NCBI RefSeq assembly: GCF_003797825.1
Contig: NZ_RKME01000004.1
Span: forward strand, 186,001-250,000
Source: Gordonia sp. OPL2
Lineage (GTDB): Bacteria > Actinomycetota > Actinomycetes > Mycobacteriales > Mycobacteriaceae
Length of the DNA stretch: 64,000 nt
Direction of reading: 5' to 3'
Positions 36,748-45,734 of this stretch are shown piece by piece. How positions within the stretch are numbered: position 1 is the stretch's first letter; each line of letters begins with the position of its first letter. The notes below the pieces were generated by a model. It made no database searches. It was not told where the DNA came from and saw only the letters and a program-made list of their open reading frames with translations. Position numbers and translations under genes: made by a program.

Positions 36748-37937
36748 TCGACCCGATGATCGCCGACTGTGACTTCGACACGTACACGAAGATGATCGCC
36801 GACTTCACCAACACCGACCTCATCCCCACCGAGAACGAGATGGTCGAGGCAGGTGAGGTGCCCGCTCGGATCCTGGATTCGATGGCGGCACTGGGCCTGT
36901 TCGGGATATCGATTCCCCGGGCCTATGGCGGCCTCGAGCTCACCATGGAGCAACAAGTCGGACTGACGTTCGAGTTCACCCGCGCATCGTGTGTCTATCG
37001 GTCACGATTCTCGACGGTCATCGGCTTGTGCTCACAGGCAATACTCGAGCACGGCACCGAAGCTCAGCGACGCCGACTGCTTCCCGCGATGGCGGCCGGC
37101 GAGTTGGTCACCGCATTCGCCCTGACCGAAGAGGCTGCCGGTTCTGACGCCGCCCACCTCCGGACGACGGCACGCCGCGAGGGGGATGTCTATGTTCTCA
37201 ACGGTGGCAAGCGCTACATCACCAATGCCGCGTGGGCGGACGCCTTCGTGGTGTTCGCTCGCACGGACGACTCCGACCCCGGCGCGGGTGGCATCTCGGC
37301 GTTCGTCGTGGACGCATCCACCCCGGGTATCACGACCGCGCTTCCGTCGATGATGAACGGTCATGCCGAGGCTCCTGTCGCGGAGATCCGCTTCGATGAC
37401 GTCGAGGTCCCGTGCACTGATCTGCTGGGTGGGAGCGAGGGCAGCGGCTTGACCATGGCGCTGCGCGGGATCAACCATGCTCGGCTGCACGTGGCCGCGA
37501 CGTGCGTGGGTCAGGCGACTCGAATGCTCGAAGAAACAGTTGCCCATGTCACCCGGCGACAACAGTTCGGCGGTCCGCTGGCCGATCTCGGCGCGGTGCA
37601 GGCCACCTTGGGCGCGAGTTTCGCCGAGATGGAGGCGGCGCGAGCGCTCGTCGTACAGAGTGCGAGGGAGTTCGACCGGGGTGCGATTCCACGACATCGG
37701 ATCGCCGCCGCGAAGCTGTACAGCTCGGAGATGGCGAGCCGCGTGGCGGATCGCTGCGTCCAATTGCTCGGTGGCGAGGGCATTGTCGGCCCGAACCCGG
37801 TACCGCGGATGTGGCGTGATGTCCGGGCGTTGCGCATCTATGAAGGGTCGTCGCCGGTCCACGAGCGGAATCTCGCCAAAGCGATGATCCGGCAGGTCAC
37901 AATCGATGGGACGCTGCCCGACTCCTTCCGGGCCTGA
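36744..37937 (+). CDS. Acyl-CoA dehydrogenase
   Basis: FAD-dependent acyl-CoA dehydrogenase, 397 aa. Visible are FALTEEAAGSDAAHLRTTA (substrate and FAD loop), GGKRYITNAAWADAFVVFART, RQQFGGPLADLGAVQ, and the catalytic-base region RALRIYEGSSPVHERNLAKAM with its Glu. Combination with a CoA-transferase suggests activation of a free acid followed by alpha-beta oxidation. The start overlaps the transferase stop by four bases. Confidence 0.92.
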   Translation: MIDPMIADCDFDTYTKMIADFTNTDLIPTENEMVEAGEVPARILDSMAALGLFGISIPRAYGGLELTMEQQVGLTFEFTRASCVYRSRFSTVIGLCSQAILEHGTEAQRRRLLPAMAAGELVTAFALTEEAAGSDAAHLRTTARREGDVYVLNGGKRYITNAAWADAFVVFARTDDSDPGAGGISAFVVDASTPGITTALPSMMNGHAEAPVAEIRFDDVEVPCTDLLGGSEGSGLTMALRGINHARLHVAATCVGQATRMLEETVAHVTRRQQFGGPLADLGAVQATLGASFAEMEAARALVVQSAREFDRGAIPRHRIAAAKLYSSEMASRVADRCVQLLGGEGIVGPNPVPRMWRDVRALRIYEGSSPVHERNLAKAMIRQVTIDGTLPDSFRA

Positions 37938-37983
37938 TCGGTGTGCGCTGAGCCCCATCAACGCGAACGAGGACGGTGGACCG

Positions 37984-38979
37984 ATGGATCTGCGACAACT
38001 CGAGTACTTCTTGGCTGTCGTCGAGCACGGCGGTGTCAATCGGGCCGCACAGCATCTGCACATCGCGCAGGCGACGCTCTCCCAGGGAATTCGCCAACTC
38101 GAACGTGAACTGCGGTTGTCCCTGTTCCACCGGACGGGACGCAATCTCGTCATCAACGCGGAAGGGCAACTGCTGATCGAACCTGCTCGACGTGTCCTCG
38201 CCGATGTCGTCGCCGCCGAGGACATCATGCGCGGTGCCCGCGACCTGCAGGTCGGATCGATCACGATCGGCACGATGCCGGAGATGTCCAGCGACGCGGT
38301 CGCCGCATGGAGTGGTTCGTTCACTCGGCTCTATCCCGAGATTCGGATCGACCTGTCGGAGTTCGTCGGAGTGCGCGAGCTGTGCGACGAGGTTCTGGCG
38401 GGCCACTGTGAGCTGGGCTTCACGACCTTTCCGGTTCCGACGGAGAATCTCGAGCAGATGACGCTCGGCGTACAGCGGCTCCTGCTCGTGATGCCGCCCG
38501 GAACCCCGACCGATGGTGCAGCGATCTTCCAGCTCACCGGACTTCATCGGGTTCCGCTTGCGGTGAGCAACTCGGCCGTGCGAGAGAACGACATCGTCAC
38601 CTCGATACTGCGACGCGAGTCGGTGACCCCGACCATCCGTGCGCAGGTTCCCAACCGGCATGCCCAACTCACCTTGGTGCTCAACGGGGCGGCGTGCGCG
38701 TTCCTCCCGTTGCGTATGGCGGTCGCCGCGCATCGGCTCGGGGCGGTCGTCGTGGAGACCGACCCCGCGATCCGAACACCTTTCGGGATCGTGCACCGCC
38801 CGGGTCCCCTCAACCCGGTCGCACAGAGTTTCGCGATTCAGAGTCGCGCGGACCTCGCCCGACGCAACGGGCGCATCGCCGAACTCATCGACACCGGAGT
38901 CCCGTTGATCGAGGCTGCACTGACCGCATACGACGAATTGGAGTCCGATCCGCCACCACCGACGGGGACCCGCGAGTGA
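37984..38979 (+). CDS. LysR family transcriptional regulator
   Basis: A 331-aa regulator. The winged helix is at the N terminus (LRQLEYFLAVVEHGGVNRAAQHLHIAQATLSQGIRQLERELRLSLFHRTGR), followed by the linker helix and a periplasmic-binding-like effector domain (about 92-300). ATG 37984 directly precedes the family start MDLRQLEYF; an upstream in-frame extension overlaps the acyl-CoA dehydrogenase gene and is not used. Unlike most LysR genes it lies downstream of its likely targets and on the same strand. Confidence 0.9.
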   Translation: MDLRQLEYFLAVVEHGGVNRAAQHLHIAQATLSQGIRQLERELRLSLFHRTGRNLVINAEGQLLIEPARRVLADVVAAEDIMRGARDLQVGSITIGTMPEMSSDAVAAWSGSFTRLYPEIRIDLSEFVGVRELCDEVLAGHCELGFTTFPVPTENLEQMTLGVQRLLLVMPPGTPTDGAAIFQLTGLHRVPLAVSNSAVRENDIVTSILRRESVTPTIRAQVPNRHAQLTLVLNGAACAFLPLRMAVAAHRLGAVVVETDPAIRTPFGIVHRPGPLNPVAQSFAIQSRADLARRNGRIAELIDTGVPLIEAALTAYDELESDPPPPTGTRE

Positions 38980-39335
38980 CATCGAACTGGACACCATTCA
39001 CCGACGGCGAGGACCCGGATCCCCGCTTCACGCTCGCCAACGAACGCACATACCTGGCCTGGTCCCGCACGGCCACAGCGCTTCTCGCTGCAGGAATCGG
39101 TCTACAGGTCGTCGGCGGCACGGTCGTTAGCCCACTCATCGCCACCGTCCTGTCCGCTGTGCTTCTCGTCAGCGGAGGCGTGCTCGCCGTGACATCCCTG
39201 GTCCACTGGGTGATCGCGGAACGCGCCCTGCGCCTTGGCCGCAGACTGCCCACGCCCGTGATGGCGCCCGTGCTGGGTGTGGTGCTCGTCGTGTGTGCGA
39301 CAGCTCTGATCGTCGAAGTGATACGAATGCGATGA
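38976..39335 (+). CDS. DUF202 (YidH-like) membrane protein
   Basis: A 119-aa inner-membrane protein of the DUF202 family. It begins with the hallmark DPRFTLANERTYLAWSRTATALLAAGIGL and has three membrane segments. GTG 38976 overlaps the LysR stop (GTGA). Function is unknown. A second, more divergent family member follows with a 4-nt overlap. Confidence 0.88.
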   Translation: MTSNWTPFTDGEDPDPRFTLANERTYLAWSRTATALLAAGIGLQVVGGTVVSPLIATVLSAVLLVSGGVLAVTSLVHWVIAERALRLGRRLPTPVMAPVLGVVLVVCATALIVEVIRMR

Positions 39336-39697
39336 CGTCGTCGACTGCAGATGCCCGTCGTCGGCGAGCCGGCATCGCGCGGCCGGACGGTCCTCCGGAC
39401 GACGGACTCCAACTCGAGCGAACGTCGATGTCGCTCGTGCGGATGGTGTTGTCTCTCTTGGGATGTTGCACGCTGTGCATGCGGGTGTTCCCTCTCCACA
39501 GCCGAGTGGCCGTCGCCGGGGCGATAGTCGCGAGTACGGTCGTCACCATCGCGGGGGTGCGCGAGACGCTCTCCCGCCCGACGCGGCGCCGGCAGTTCAT
39601 CGCCGGGCGCCTGACTCCGGCGCTGGGAACGGCCGCCGCGCTCGCGGCGAGCATCGTCCTCCTCGCTCTCAGCGGCCTGTGGGTCGTGCTCGCCTGA
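39332..39697 (+). CDS. Second, divergent DUF202-like membrane protein
   Basis: A 121-aa protein with three hydrophobic segments. It keeps the N-terminal DUF202 pattern in a weaker form (PPDDGLQLERTSMSLVRMVLSLLGC). ATG 39332 overlaps the stop of the first DUF202 gene. Paired long-conserved and divergent DUF202 genes are common in actinobacteria. Function unknown. Confidence 0.8.
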   Translation: MTSSTADARRRRAGIARPDGPPDDGLQLERTSMSLVRMVLSLLGCCTLCMRVFPLHSRVAVAGAIVASTVVTIAGVRETLSRPTRRRQFIAGRLTPALGTAAALAASIVLLALSGLWVVLA

Positions 39698-39746
39698 CGG
39701 CAGAAGCGAACACGCGTGCGTGTGCGATACCGTGCGCCGGCCTGGT

Positions 39747-40382
39747 TCAGGCGGGGATGGCGTCCTCGCGGCGCGCCAACGCCTCGGCGCGCTCCCGGAT
39801 GCCCCGAAGCATCTTGCGCTCCATGATCAGTGATCCCGGCTCCATCGGCAGCATCCCGATCCGGTCGCGCAACCGGGCCAGCCGAAAACGATTCCGGCTG
39901 ATGAGCCGCGTCGTGCGGCCGTCGAGCGCGACGAGCGTGAACGCCCACACCCAGTTGCCGTCCTCCGAGCGCGTCGCGAACGCGTGTCCCGGGTCCGCGA
40001 CGGCGATCCGCATCCGGTTCGGGCCGAGCGCGATGACCTCACCGATCGCCGGGCGCTGGAACTCGTCGAGAACCCGATCGGTGCTGTGCATGTTCAGGCC
40101 GAGCAGATTCTCGATCCAGTCGTAGGTGTAGGCCCCGCCCCGCGGAGCCGGTCCCATTTGCGCGAGCCACGGGTAGACGTGCTCGGGGCGGGCGTGGATG
40201 GTGATCGCGCGCGTCGACGTGCCGTCGGCCTCGGGCAGCAGATCGTCACCGGGCAGGGTCGCGGCCACCTCGTCGTCGGTGGCACCCCAGGTGAGGATCG
40301 GCTGTCGCAGGAATCGTCGATATCCCACCGCCGCGGTCCCGGCAGCCACCGCCGCGACAGTGAGGGCGGTTGCGGTGTTCAT
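39747..40382 (-). CDS. SRPBCC-like conserved protein with N-terminal membrane segment
   Basis: A 211-aa protein. A hydrophobic N-terminal segment (about residues 3-22) is followed by a region similar to SRPBCC/START-fold proteins: RAITIHARPEHVYPWLAQMGPAPRGGAYTYDWIENLLGLNMHSTDRV. Such folds bind hydrophobic ligands, but the ligand is not predictable. The C-terminal 50 residues are Arg/Glu-rich (LARLRDRIGMLPMEPGSLIMERKMLRGIRERAEALARRED). It is divergent from the aconitase gene. Confidence 0.75.
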   Translation of the reverse strand: MNTATALTVAAVAAGTAAVGYRRFLRQPILTWGATDDEVAATLPGDDLLPEADGTSTRAITIHARPEHVYPWLAQMGPAPRGGAYTYDWIENLLGLNMHSTDRVLDEFQRPAIGEVIALGPNRMRIAVADPGHAFATRSEDGNWVWAFTLVALDGRTTRLISRNRFRLARLRDRIGMLPMEPGSLIMERKMLRGIRERAEALARREDAIPA

Positions 40383-40488
40383 GTTCCCAGCATGCGCCCG
40401 TCGACGACCGATGTCGTGGGTCCAATGTCACCGATTCGAGAGGCCGATCGCGACGATCTCGTGGCGAGCGCGGCGTCGGGCTGGAAGC

Positions 40489-42648
40489 ATGGGGGACAGT
40501 CCGAGCGCAACGTCAGATCGCGTCGCAGTGGCCGGGCCCGACGCGGGCCCCACCGACGGTTCGACGACAGCCCATCTGCTCGGACGCGAGCTGTCGGGAG
40601 ACGTCGCCACTGCACACGCCGTCTGCGGCGAGGAGTGCGTCATGCCCGACAACGTCGCCCGGAAACTCATCGGTTCACATCTCGAGCGGGGTGAGATGAC
40701 ACCCGGTGAGGAGATCGCGATCCGCATCGATCAGACCCTCACCCAGGACGCCACCGGCACCCTCGTGATGCAGGAACTCGAGGCGCTCGGTCTGGACCGC
40801 GCGCGGACACAGGTGAGCGTGCAGTACGTCGACCACAACCTCCTGCAGACCGATGAGAAGAACGCCGAGGATCACGAGTACCTCCGGACGGCGTGTATGC
40901 GATTCGGGTTGTGGTTCTCCAAACCCGGTAACGGTGTCTCACATCCGACGCACATGCAGCGGTTCGGTGTGCCGGGTTCGACGATGGTCGGGTCGGATTC
41001 GCACACCCCGGCCGCCGGATCGCTCGGCATGCTGGCGATCGGCGTCGGCGGGCTCGAGGTCGCCCTGGCGATCGCCGGGCACCCGCTCAACATTCGGATG
41101 CCCGAGATCTGGGGAGTCCGGCTCGACGGCGAACTGCCCGAATGGTGTTCGGCCAAGGACGTGATCCTCGAGATGCTCCGCCGCCACGACGTGAAGGGCG
41201 GGGTCAACCGGATCATCGAGTACCACGGCCCGGGTCTCGACGGGTTGACCGCGATGGACCGCCACGTCATCGCCAACATGGGTGCCGAACTGGGCGCCAC
41301 CACCACGGTGTTCCCGAGTGATCAGGCGGTGCGGGAGTTCCTGCGAGCCGAGGGACGTGAGGACGACTGGTCCGAGCTGGTCGCCGACGACGGCGCCGAG
41401 TACGACATCACCGACACCATCGACCTGTCGACGATCGAGCCGCTGATCGCGAAACCGTCGTCGCCGGGCAACGTGGTCCCCGTGCGCGAGGTGGCCGGTG
41501 AGCAGATCTCGCAGGTCGTGATCGGGTCGAGCGCCAATCCGGGTCTGCGTGATTTCGCGATCGCGGCGGCGATGATCGACGGGCGGCAGACGTCGCCGGA
41601 GGTCAGTTTCGATGTGAACCCGACGTCGCGGGAGATCCTCGCCGACCTCACCGAGATGGGCTCGACCACCCAACTCGTGATCGGCGGCGCCCGAATCCAC
41701 CAGGCCGGGTGTATGGGATGCATCGGGATGGGGCAGGCGCCGGCGACGGGCCGGAACTCGTTGCGCACCATGCCCCGCAACTTCCCCGGTCGATCGGGCA
41801 CCCGGGAGGATGCGGTGTGGTTGTGTTCGCCGGAGACCGCGGCCGCGTCGGCGCTCACCGGCAAAATCACCGATCCGCGCGACTGGGCGGCCGAGGTGGA
41901 GATGAGTTACCCGCACCTCGATCTCCCCCGCGAACACGCGGTCAACACCGCCATGCTGGTGGAGCCGATCGACGAGGAGTCCGCGGCGACGGTCGAACCG
42001 GTGAAGGGCCCCAACATCTCCAGCCTGCCCGAGCTCGACGAACTCCCGGACGTCATCGAGGCGCCGGTGCTGCTGACGGTCGGCGACAACATCTCCACCG
42101 ACGAGATCTCGCCGGCCGGTGCGCGGGCGCTGCCGTTCCGGTCGAACATCCCGAAGCTGGCGCAGTTCAGCTTCACCCAGATCGACGAGACCTACCCGGA
42201 GCGTGCCGCTGCCGCCGACGGCGGGCACATCATCGTCGGCGGCGAGAATTACGGGCAGGGTTCCTCCCGCGAGCACGCCGCCATCGCGCCGCGACATCTC
42301 GGTCTCCGCATGGTGATCGCCGCGTCATTCGCGCGCATCCACTGGCAGAACCTCGCCAATTTCGGGGTGCTGGCAGTCGAGTTCGACGACCCCACCGACC
42401 ACGACACCATCGATCAGGACGACGTCCTCAAGGTCACCGGGCTGCGCGACACCCTGGGGTCGACCGACCGGCTGACGATCGAGAATGTCACCAAGGGAAC
42501 GACATTCGAGGTCCGGCATCGCCTCTCGGAGCGGCAGGTCGCCGATGTCCTGGCCGGCGGTCTCATCCCGCGACTGGCCGCCGAGGAGGAATCCGACGTC
42601 CAGGAGGCGAAGGAGACCGTTCTGCAGCACAGCGGCGAGATCAGCTGA
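40489..42648 (+). CDS. Aconitate hydratase (Aquifex-type, AcnA family)
   Basis: 4Fe-4S dehydratase that interconverts citrate and isocitrate. At about 719 aa (start ATG 40489) it belongs to the shorter aconitase type, not the 900-aa bacterial AcnA. Motifs: VMPDNVARKLIGSH, MVGSDSHTPAAGSLGMLAIGVGGLEVA, the cluster region QAGCMGCIGMGQAPATG, and the swivel domain GGENYGQGSSREHAAIAPRHLGLRMVIAASFARIHWQNL. The first 25-30 residues are unlike the family, so a later start is possible. It is monocistronic and convergent with the next gene (4-bp gap). A second, standard aconitase is likely elsewhere in the genome. Confidence 0.85.
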   Translation: MGDSPSATSDRVAVAGPDAGPTDGSTTAHLLGRELSGDVATAHAVCGEECVMPDNVARKLIGSHLERGEMTPGEEIAIRIDQTLTQDATGTLVMQELEALGLDRARTQVSVQYVDHNLLQTDEKNAEDHEYLRTACMRFGLWFSKPGNGVSHPTHMQRFGVPGSTMVGSDSHTPAAGSLGMLAIGVGGLEVALAIAGHPLNIRMPEIWGVRLDGELPEWCSAKDVILEMLRRHDVKGGVNRIIEYHGPGLDGLTAMDRHVIANMGAELGATTTVFPSDQAVREFLRAEGREDDWSELVADDGAEYDITDTIDLSTIEPLIAKPSSPGNVVPVREVAGEQISQVVIGSSANPGLRDFAIAAAMIDGRQTSPEVSFDVNPTSREILADLTEMGSTTQLVIGGARIHQAGCMGCIGMGQAPATGRNSLRTMPRNFPGRSGTREDAVWLCSPETAAASALTGKITDPRDWAAEVEMSYPHLDLPREHAVNTAMLVEPIDEESAATVEPVKGPNISSLPELDELPDVIEAPVLLTVGDNISTDEISPAGARALPFRSNIPKLAQFSFTQIDETYPERAAAADGGHIIVGGENYGQGSSREHAAIAPRHLGLRMVIAASFARIHWQNLANFGVLAVEFDDPTDHDTIDQDDVLKVTGLRDTLGSTDRLTIENVTKGTTFEVRHRLSERQVADVLAGGLIPRLAAEEESDVQEAKETVLQHSGEIS

Positions 42649-42652
42649 GCTG

Positions 42653-43591
42653 TCACGGGATCAGCGCGACCTTCCCTCCCGGATGGCCTGCGCTGACGAG
42701 CTCGAGTGCGGCGCGCGCCTCGGACAGCTCAAACGTGCGCGCGACCGGGACCACGAGATCGCCTGCGGTAGCGAGCCGGATCAGCTCCGGGCGCACGGAG
42801 TCACGGAACGCGAGGCTCTCCGGCTGCGCACCGCCCAGCGCGACGAAGCCGTCGTCGGCGGCGCGTCCCGGCGCGACGACGGTGACGATGCGGGAACGGT
42901 CGGCGACGAGTTCGAGTGAGGTGTCGACGGCCTCGTCGGTACCGGCCGCGTCGAGCGCGGCCCAGACCCCGTCGGGCGCGGCCGCGCGGACGCGGTTGGC
43001 GAGTCCGGGCCCGTGGTCGACGGGGATGCCACCGAATTCGCGTACGCGTTCGGCATTCGTGGGGCTCGACGTGCCGACGACGGTGATGCCGCGCAGGCGC
43101 GCGAGCTGGAGGACAGCGACCCCCACCGCGCCGGACGCGGCGTGCAGCAGGATGGTCTCACCCGGTTCGACAGCGGCGGCCCGGAGCATGTCGGCGGCGG
43201 TGCACCCGGCCAGCAGCAGATTGGCCGCCGCCGGATGATCGATGGTCGGCGGCTTGGCGAAGACCTTCTCCGCCGGAACGGACAGCGCGGTCGCGTACCC
43301 GCCGTGCACGCGGAAGGCCAGCACCTCATCGGCGATCACGCCTCCGCCCGAGGCGATCTCGGTATCCGGCCCGAGGGCGAGGATCTCGCCGGACACCTCG
43401 TAGCCGATCGGCAGCGGCAGCTGTGACGGATCTACTTTTCGCCGTGCGTGTTTCAGGTCGGCGGGGTTGACCCCGGCCGCGCGGACACCGATGATCACCT
43501 CGCCCGGGCCGGGCGGATCGAGCTCGTCGTCGATGAGCGCGAAGTCGTCGAGTCCGTCGAAACCCGTGGCCACCCAGCGTTGTACGTGCAT
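42653..43591 (-). CDS. MDR-superfamily (quinone oxidoreductase-like) reductase
   Basis: A 312-aa zinc-free medium-chain reductase, NADPH-dependent by family. N-terminal GroES-like domain (GPGEVIIGVRAAGVNPADLKHARRKVD, LPIGYEVSGEILALG), then the Rossmann domain with LLHAASGAVGVAVLQLARLRGITVVGTSS. The structural zinc cysteine loop is absent. ATG 43591 (MHVQRWVATG) is preferred over an ATG ten codons upstream. The substrate is unknown; small enones or quinones are usual. Confidence 0.85.
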   Translation of the reverse strand: MHVQRWVATGFDGLDDFALIDDELDPPGPGEVIIGVRAAGVNPADLKHARRKVDPSQLPLPIGYEVSGEILALGPDTEIASGGGVIADEVLAFRVHGGYATALSVPAEKVFAKPPTIDHPAAANLLLAGCTAADMLRAAAVEPGETILLHAASGAVGVAVLQLARLRGITVVGTSSPTNAERVREFGGIPVDHGPGLANRVRAAAPDGVWAALDAAGTDEAVDTSLELVADRSRIVTVVAPGRAADDGFVALGGAQPESLAFRDSVRPELIRLATAGDLVVPVARTFELSEARAALELVSAGHPGGKVALIP

Positions 43592-43624
43592 GTGGCCAGG
43601 GTAGTGCGGACGCGCGAACACAAA

Positions 43625-43680
43625 CGTCCCCGTGAGCGGTCGCCGAGGGGTGTTCCCCTCGGACCCCGCTCACGGGGACG
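43625..43680. terminator. Large hairpin after ino1
   Basis: CGTCCCCGTGAGCGG (43625-43639) pairs with CCGCTCACGGGGACG (43666-43680), and inside it CCGAGGGG pairs with CCCCTCGG. It lies 41 bp after the ino1 stop and before the next minus-strand gene, so it probably ends the padR-ino1 transcript. There is no clear U-run on the minus strand; an alternative is a repeat element. Confidence 0.6.
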
Positions 43681-43720
43681 ATCGTGGTCGTTCGACGGCG
43701 GCCGGATGGCCGGTCGGCGA

Positions 43721-44809
43721 TCAGCCGTGGATGAAGGTCTCCAGCTCCTGGCGCGCGACGTCGTCGGCGAGCTGCTTCGGCGGGCTCTTCATCAGGTAGG
43801 CCGAGGCCGGGAGGATCGGTCCGCCGATGCCGCGGTCCTTGGCGATCTTCGCGGCGCGCACGGCGTCGATGATGATGCCGGCCGAGTTGGGGGAGTCCCA
43901 GACCTCGAGCTTGTACTCCAGGTTCAGCGGCACGTCGCCGAAGGCGCGACCCTCGAGGCGGACGTAGGCCCACTTGCGGTCGTCGAGCCACTCGACGTGG
44001 TCCGACGGTCCGATGTGGACGTTCTTGTCCTCGACCTTGCCGGCGAGCGAGCCGGTCAGGTTGGAGGTGACGGCCTGGGTCTTGGAGACCTTCTTGGACT
44101 CCAGACGCTCACGCTCGAGCATGTTCTTGAAGTCCATGTTGCCGCCGACGTTGAGCTGGTAGGTGCGGTCGAGGGCGACGCCGCGGTCCTCGAACAGCTT
44201 GGCCATCACGCGGTGGGTGATGGTCGCGCCGACCTGGCTCTTGATGTCGTCGCCGACGATCGGGACGCCCGCGTCGGTGAACTTCTGCGCCCACTCGGGG
44301 TCGGAGGCGATGAACACCGGCAGTGCGTTGACGAATGCGACGTTCGCGTCGATCGCGCACTGTGCGTAGAACTTGTCGGCCTGGTCGGAACCGACCGGGA
44401 GGTAGGAGACGAGGACGTCGACCTCGGCGTCCTTGAGCGCCTGCACGACGTCGGTGCCGTCACCGTCGGCCTCGGTGATGGTCTCGCGGTAGTACTTGCC
44501 GAGTCCGTCGAGCGTGTGACCGCGCTGGACCGTGACACCGGTGGGGGCCACGTCGGCGATCTTGATGGTGTTGTTCTCGCTCGCGAAGATCGCGTCGGAG
44601 AGGTCGAAGCCGACCTTCTTGGCGTCGACGTCGAAGGCGGCGACGAATTCGACGTCGCGGACGTGGTACGGCCCGAACTTCACGTGCATCAGGCCCGGAA
44701 CCGTCGAGTTCTCGTCGGCATCCTTGTAGTACTGCACGCCCTGAACCAGGGATGAAGCGCAGTTTCCCACGCCCACAATGGCCACGCGCACCTTATTGGG
44801 CTCACCCAT
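43721..44809 (-). CDS. ino1: Inositol-3-phosphate synthase
   Basis: NAD-dependent conversion of glucose 6-phosphate to inositol 3-phosphate, the first step to phosphatidylinositol, its mannosides and mycothiol in Mycobacteriales. The 362-aa product has [22 protein letters not shown] (NAD-binding), [49 protein letters not shown], and [13 protein letters not shown]. It overlaps the PadR gene by eight bases, the same arrangement as M. tuberculosis Rv0047c-Rv0046c. Confidence 0.96.
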   Translation of the reverse strand: MGEPNKVRVAIVGVGNCASSLVQGVQYYKDADENSTVPGLMHVKFGPYHVRDVEFVAAFDVDAKKVGFDLSDAIFASENNTIKIADVAPTGVTVQRGHTLDGLGKYYRETITEADGDGTDVVQALKDAEVDVLVSYLPVGSDQADKFYAQCAIDANVAFVNALPVFIASDPEWAQKFTDAGVPIVGDDIKSQVGATITHRVMAKLFEDRGVALDRTYQLNVGGNMDFKNMLERERLESKKVSKTQAVTSNLTGSLAGKVEDKNVHIGPSDHVEWLDDRKWAYVRLEGRAFGDVPLNLEYKLEVWDSPNSAGIIIDAVRAAKIAKDRGIGGPILPASAYLMKSPPKQLADDVARQELETFIHG

Positions 44810-45536
44810 GGTCGGGTTCTCCTTCTACTCGGGGCGTCGCAGATCGCTGCGCCACCGGTGTTTTCTCTTGTTCGGTTTCCTCTGGTCCCCCGTCACGGCT
44901 CGGCTCTGAGCCCGCAACACGGAAGTCTGTGTCGACGGTGTCGGTCAGCAGGCTGCGTCCCGAGTCGTTCCCTCGTGTCGAGGGGGTGTCACCGTCGTCG
45001 GGAAGGTCGTCGGTGTCGCCCGACGCCTCCGCCGCGATCAATTCGTTGAGCCAGCGCACCTCACGCTCACTGGATTCCAGGCTGAGCTGATGCAACTGGC
45101 GGGTGTAGCGGTCGACCGCCTTGTTGGAGCGGCCGACGATCTCGCGCAGACCCTCGCGGCGTTCCTCGACCTGACGGCGCCGGCCCTCCAGGATCCTCAT
45201 CCTGGCGACCGCCGGTGTCCGGCTGAAGAACGCGAGGTGCACGCCGAAACCATCGTCGGTGTAGTTCTGCGGACCGGTGTCGGCGACGAGCTCGCTGAAC
45301 CGTTCGCGCCCGGCGTCGGTGAGCTGATAGACGCGTCGTGCGCGGCGGACCTTGACGGTCGTGGGCGCGGTCGCCTCGTCGATCAGCCCGTCGGCCTGCA
45401 TGCGTCGCAATGTCGGATAGAGCGAGCCGTACGAGAACGCGCGGAACGCGCCGAGCAGGCCGGTGAGCCGCTTGCGCAGCTCGTAGCCGTGCATCGGGGA
45501 CTCCAGGAGCAATCCGAGAATCGCGAGCTCCAGCAT
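44802..45536 (-). CDS. PadR family transcriptional regulator (Rv0047c type)
   Basis: A 244-aa regulator. The PadR winged helix is at residues 1-90 ([57 protein letters not shown]), followed by the C-terminal Vir_act_alpha_C-like coiled coil (about 110-172). The last 70 residues are an acidic, Ser/Asp/Pro-rich, probably disordered tail; M. tuberculosis Rv0047c is about 180 aa, so the tail is an addition. It is encoded directly upstream of ino1 and likely senses a signal linked to inositol or cell-envelope supply (inference). Confidence 0.9.
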   Translation of the reverse strand: MLELAILGLLLESPMHGYELRKRLTGLLGAFRAFSYGSLYPTLRRMQADGLIDEATAPTTVKVRRARRVYQLTDAGRERFSELVADTGPQNYTDDGFGVHLAFFSRTPAVARMRILEGRRRQVEERREGLREIVGRSNKAVDRYTRQLHQLSLESSEREVRWLNELIAAEASGDTDDLPDDGDTPSTRGNDSGRSLLTDTVDTDFRVAGSEPSRDGGPEETEQEKTPVAQRSATPRVEGEPDHG

Positions 45537-45620
45537 CGGTGCTCACTCCTTTCGGTCGGCCCATGGGTGACGTCGACGACACCGATGTGCCGACATCTCG
45601 CTCTGATGTGATTCCCAATG

Positions 45621-45633
45621 TATCGCAGCGATA
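45621..45633. promoter_or_regulatory. Palindromic operator candidate upstream of padR
   Basis: TATCGCAGCGATA is a perfect inverted repeat (TATCGC/GCGATA around one A), followed by TAA. It lies about 85 bp upstream of the padR start and about 100 bp upstream of the divergent DUF5318 gene. The TATCGC...GCGATA pattern resembles operators of PadR-like proteins, so autoregulation is the simplest reading. Not proven. Confidence 0.45.
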
Positions 45634-45734
45634 TAACTTGCGTCTACAGCGGGCGCGATTCGGCGAACGACACGCGCCCGGCGCGACGACGGTCACACCG
45701 ACAGCGGCGGAAGCGACCACGTACCCTTGAACTC

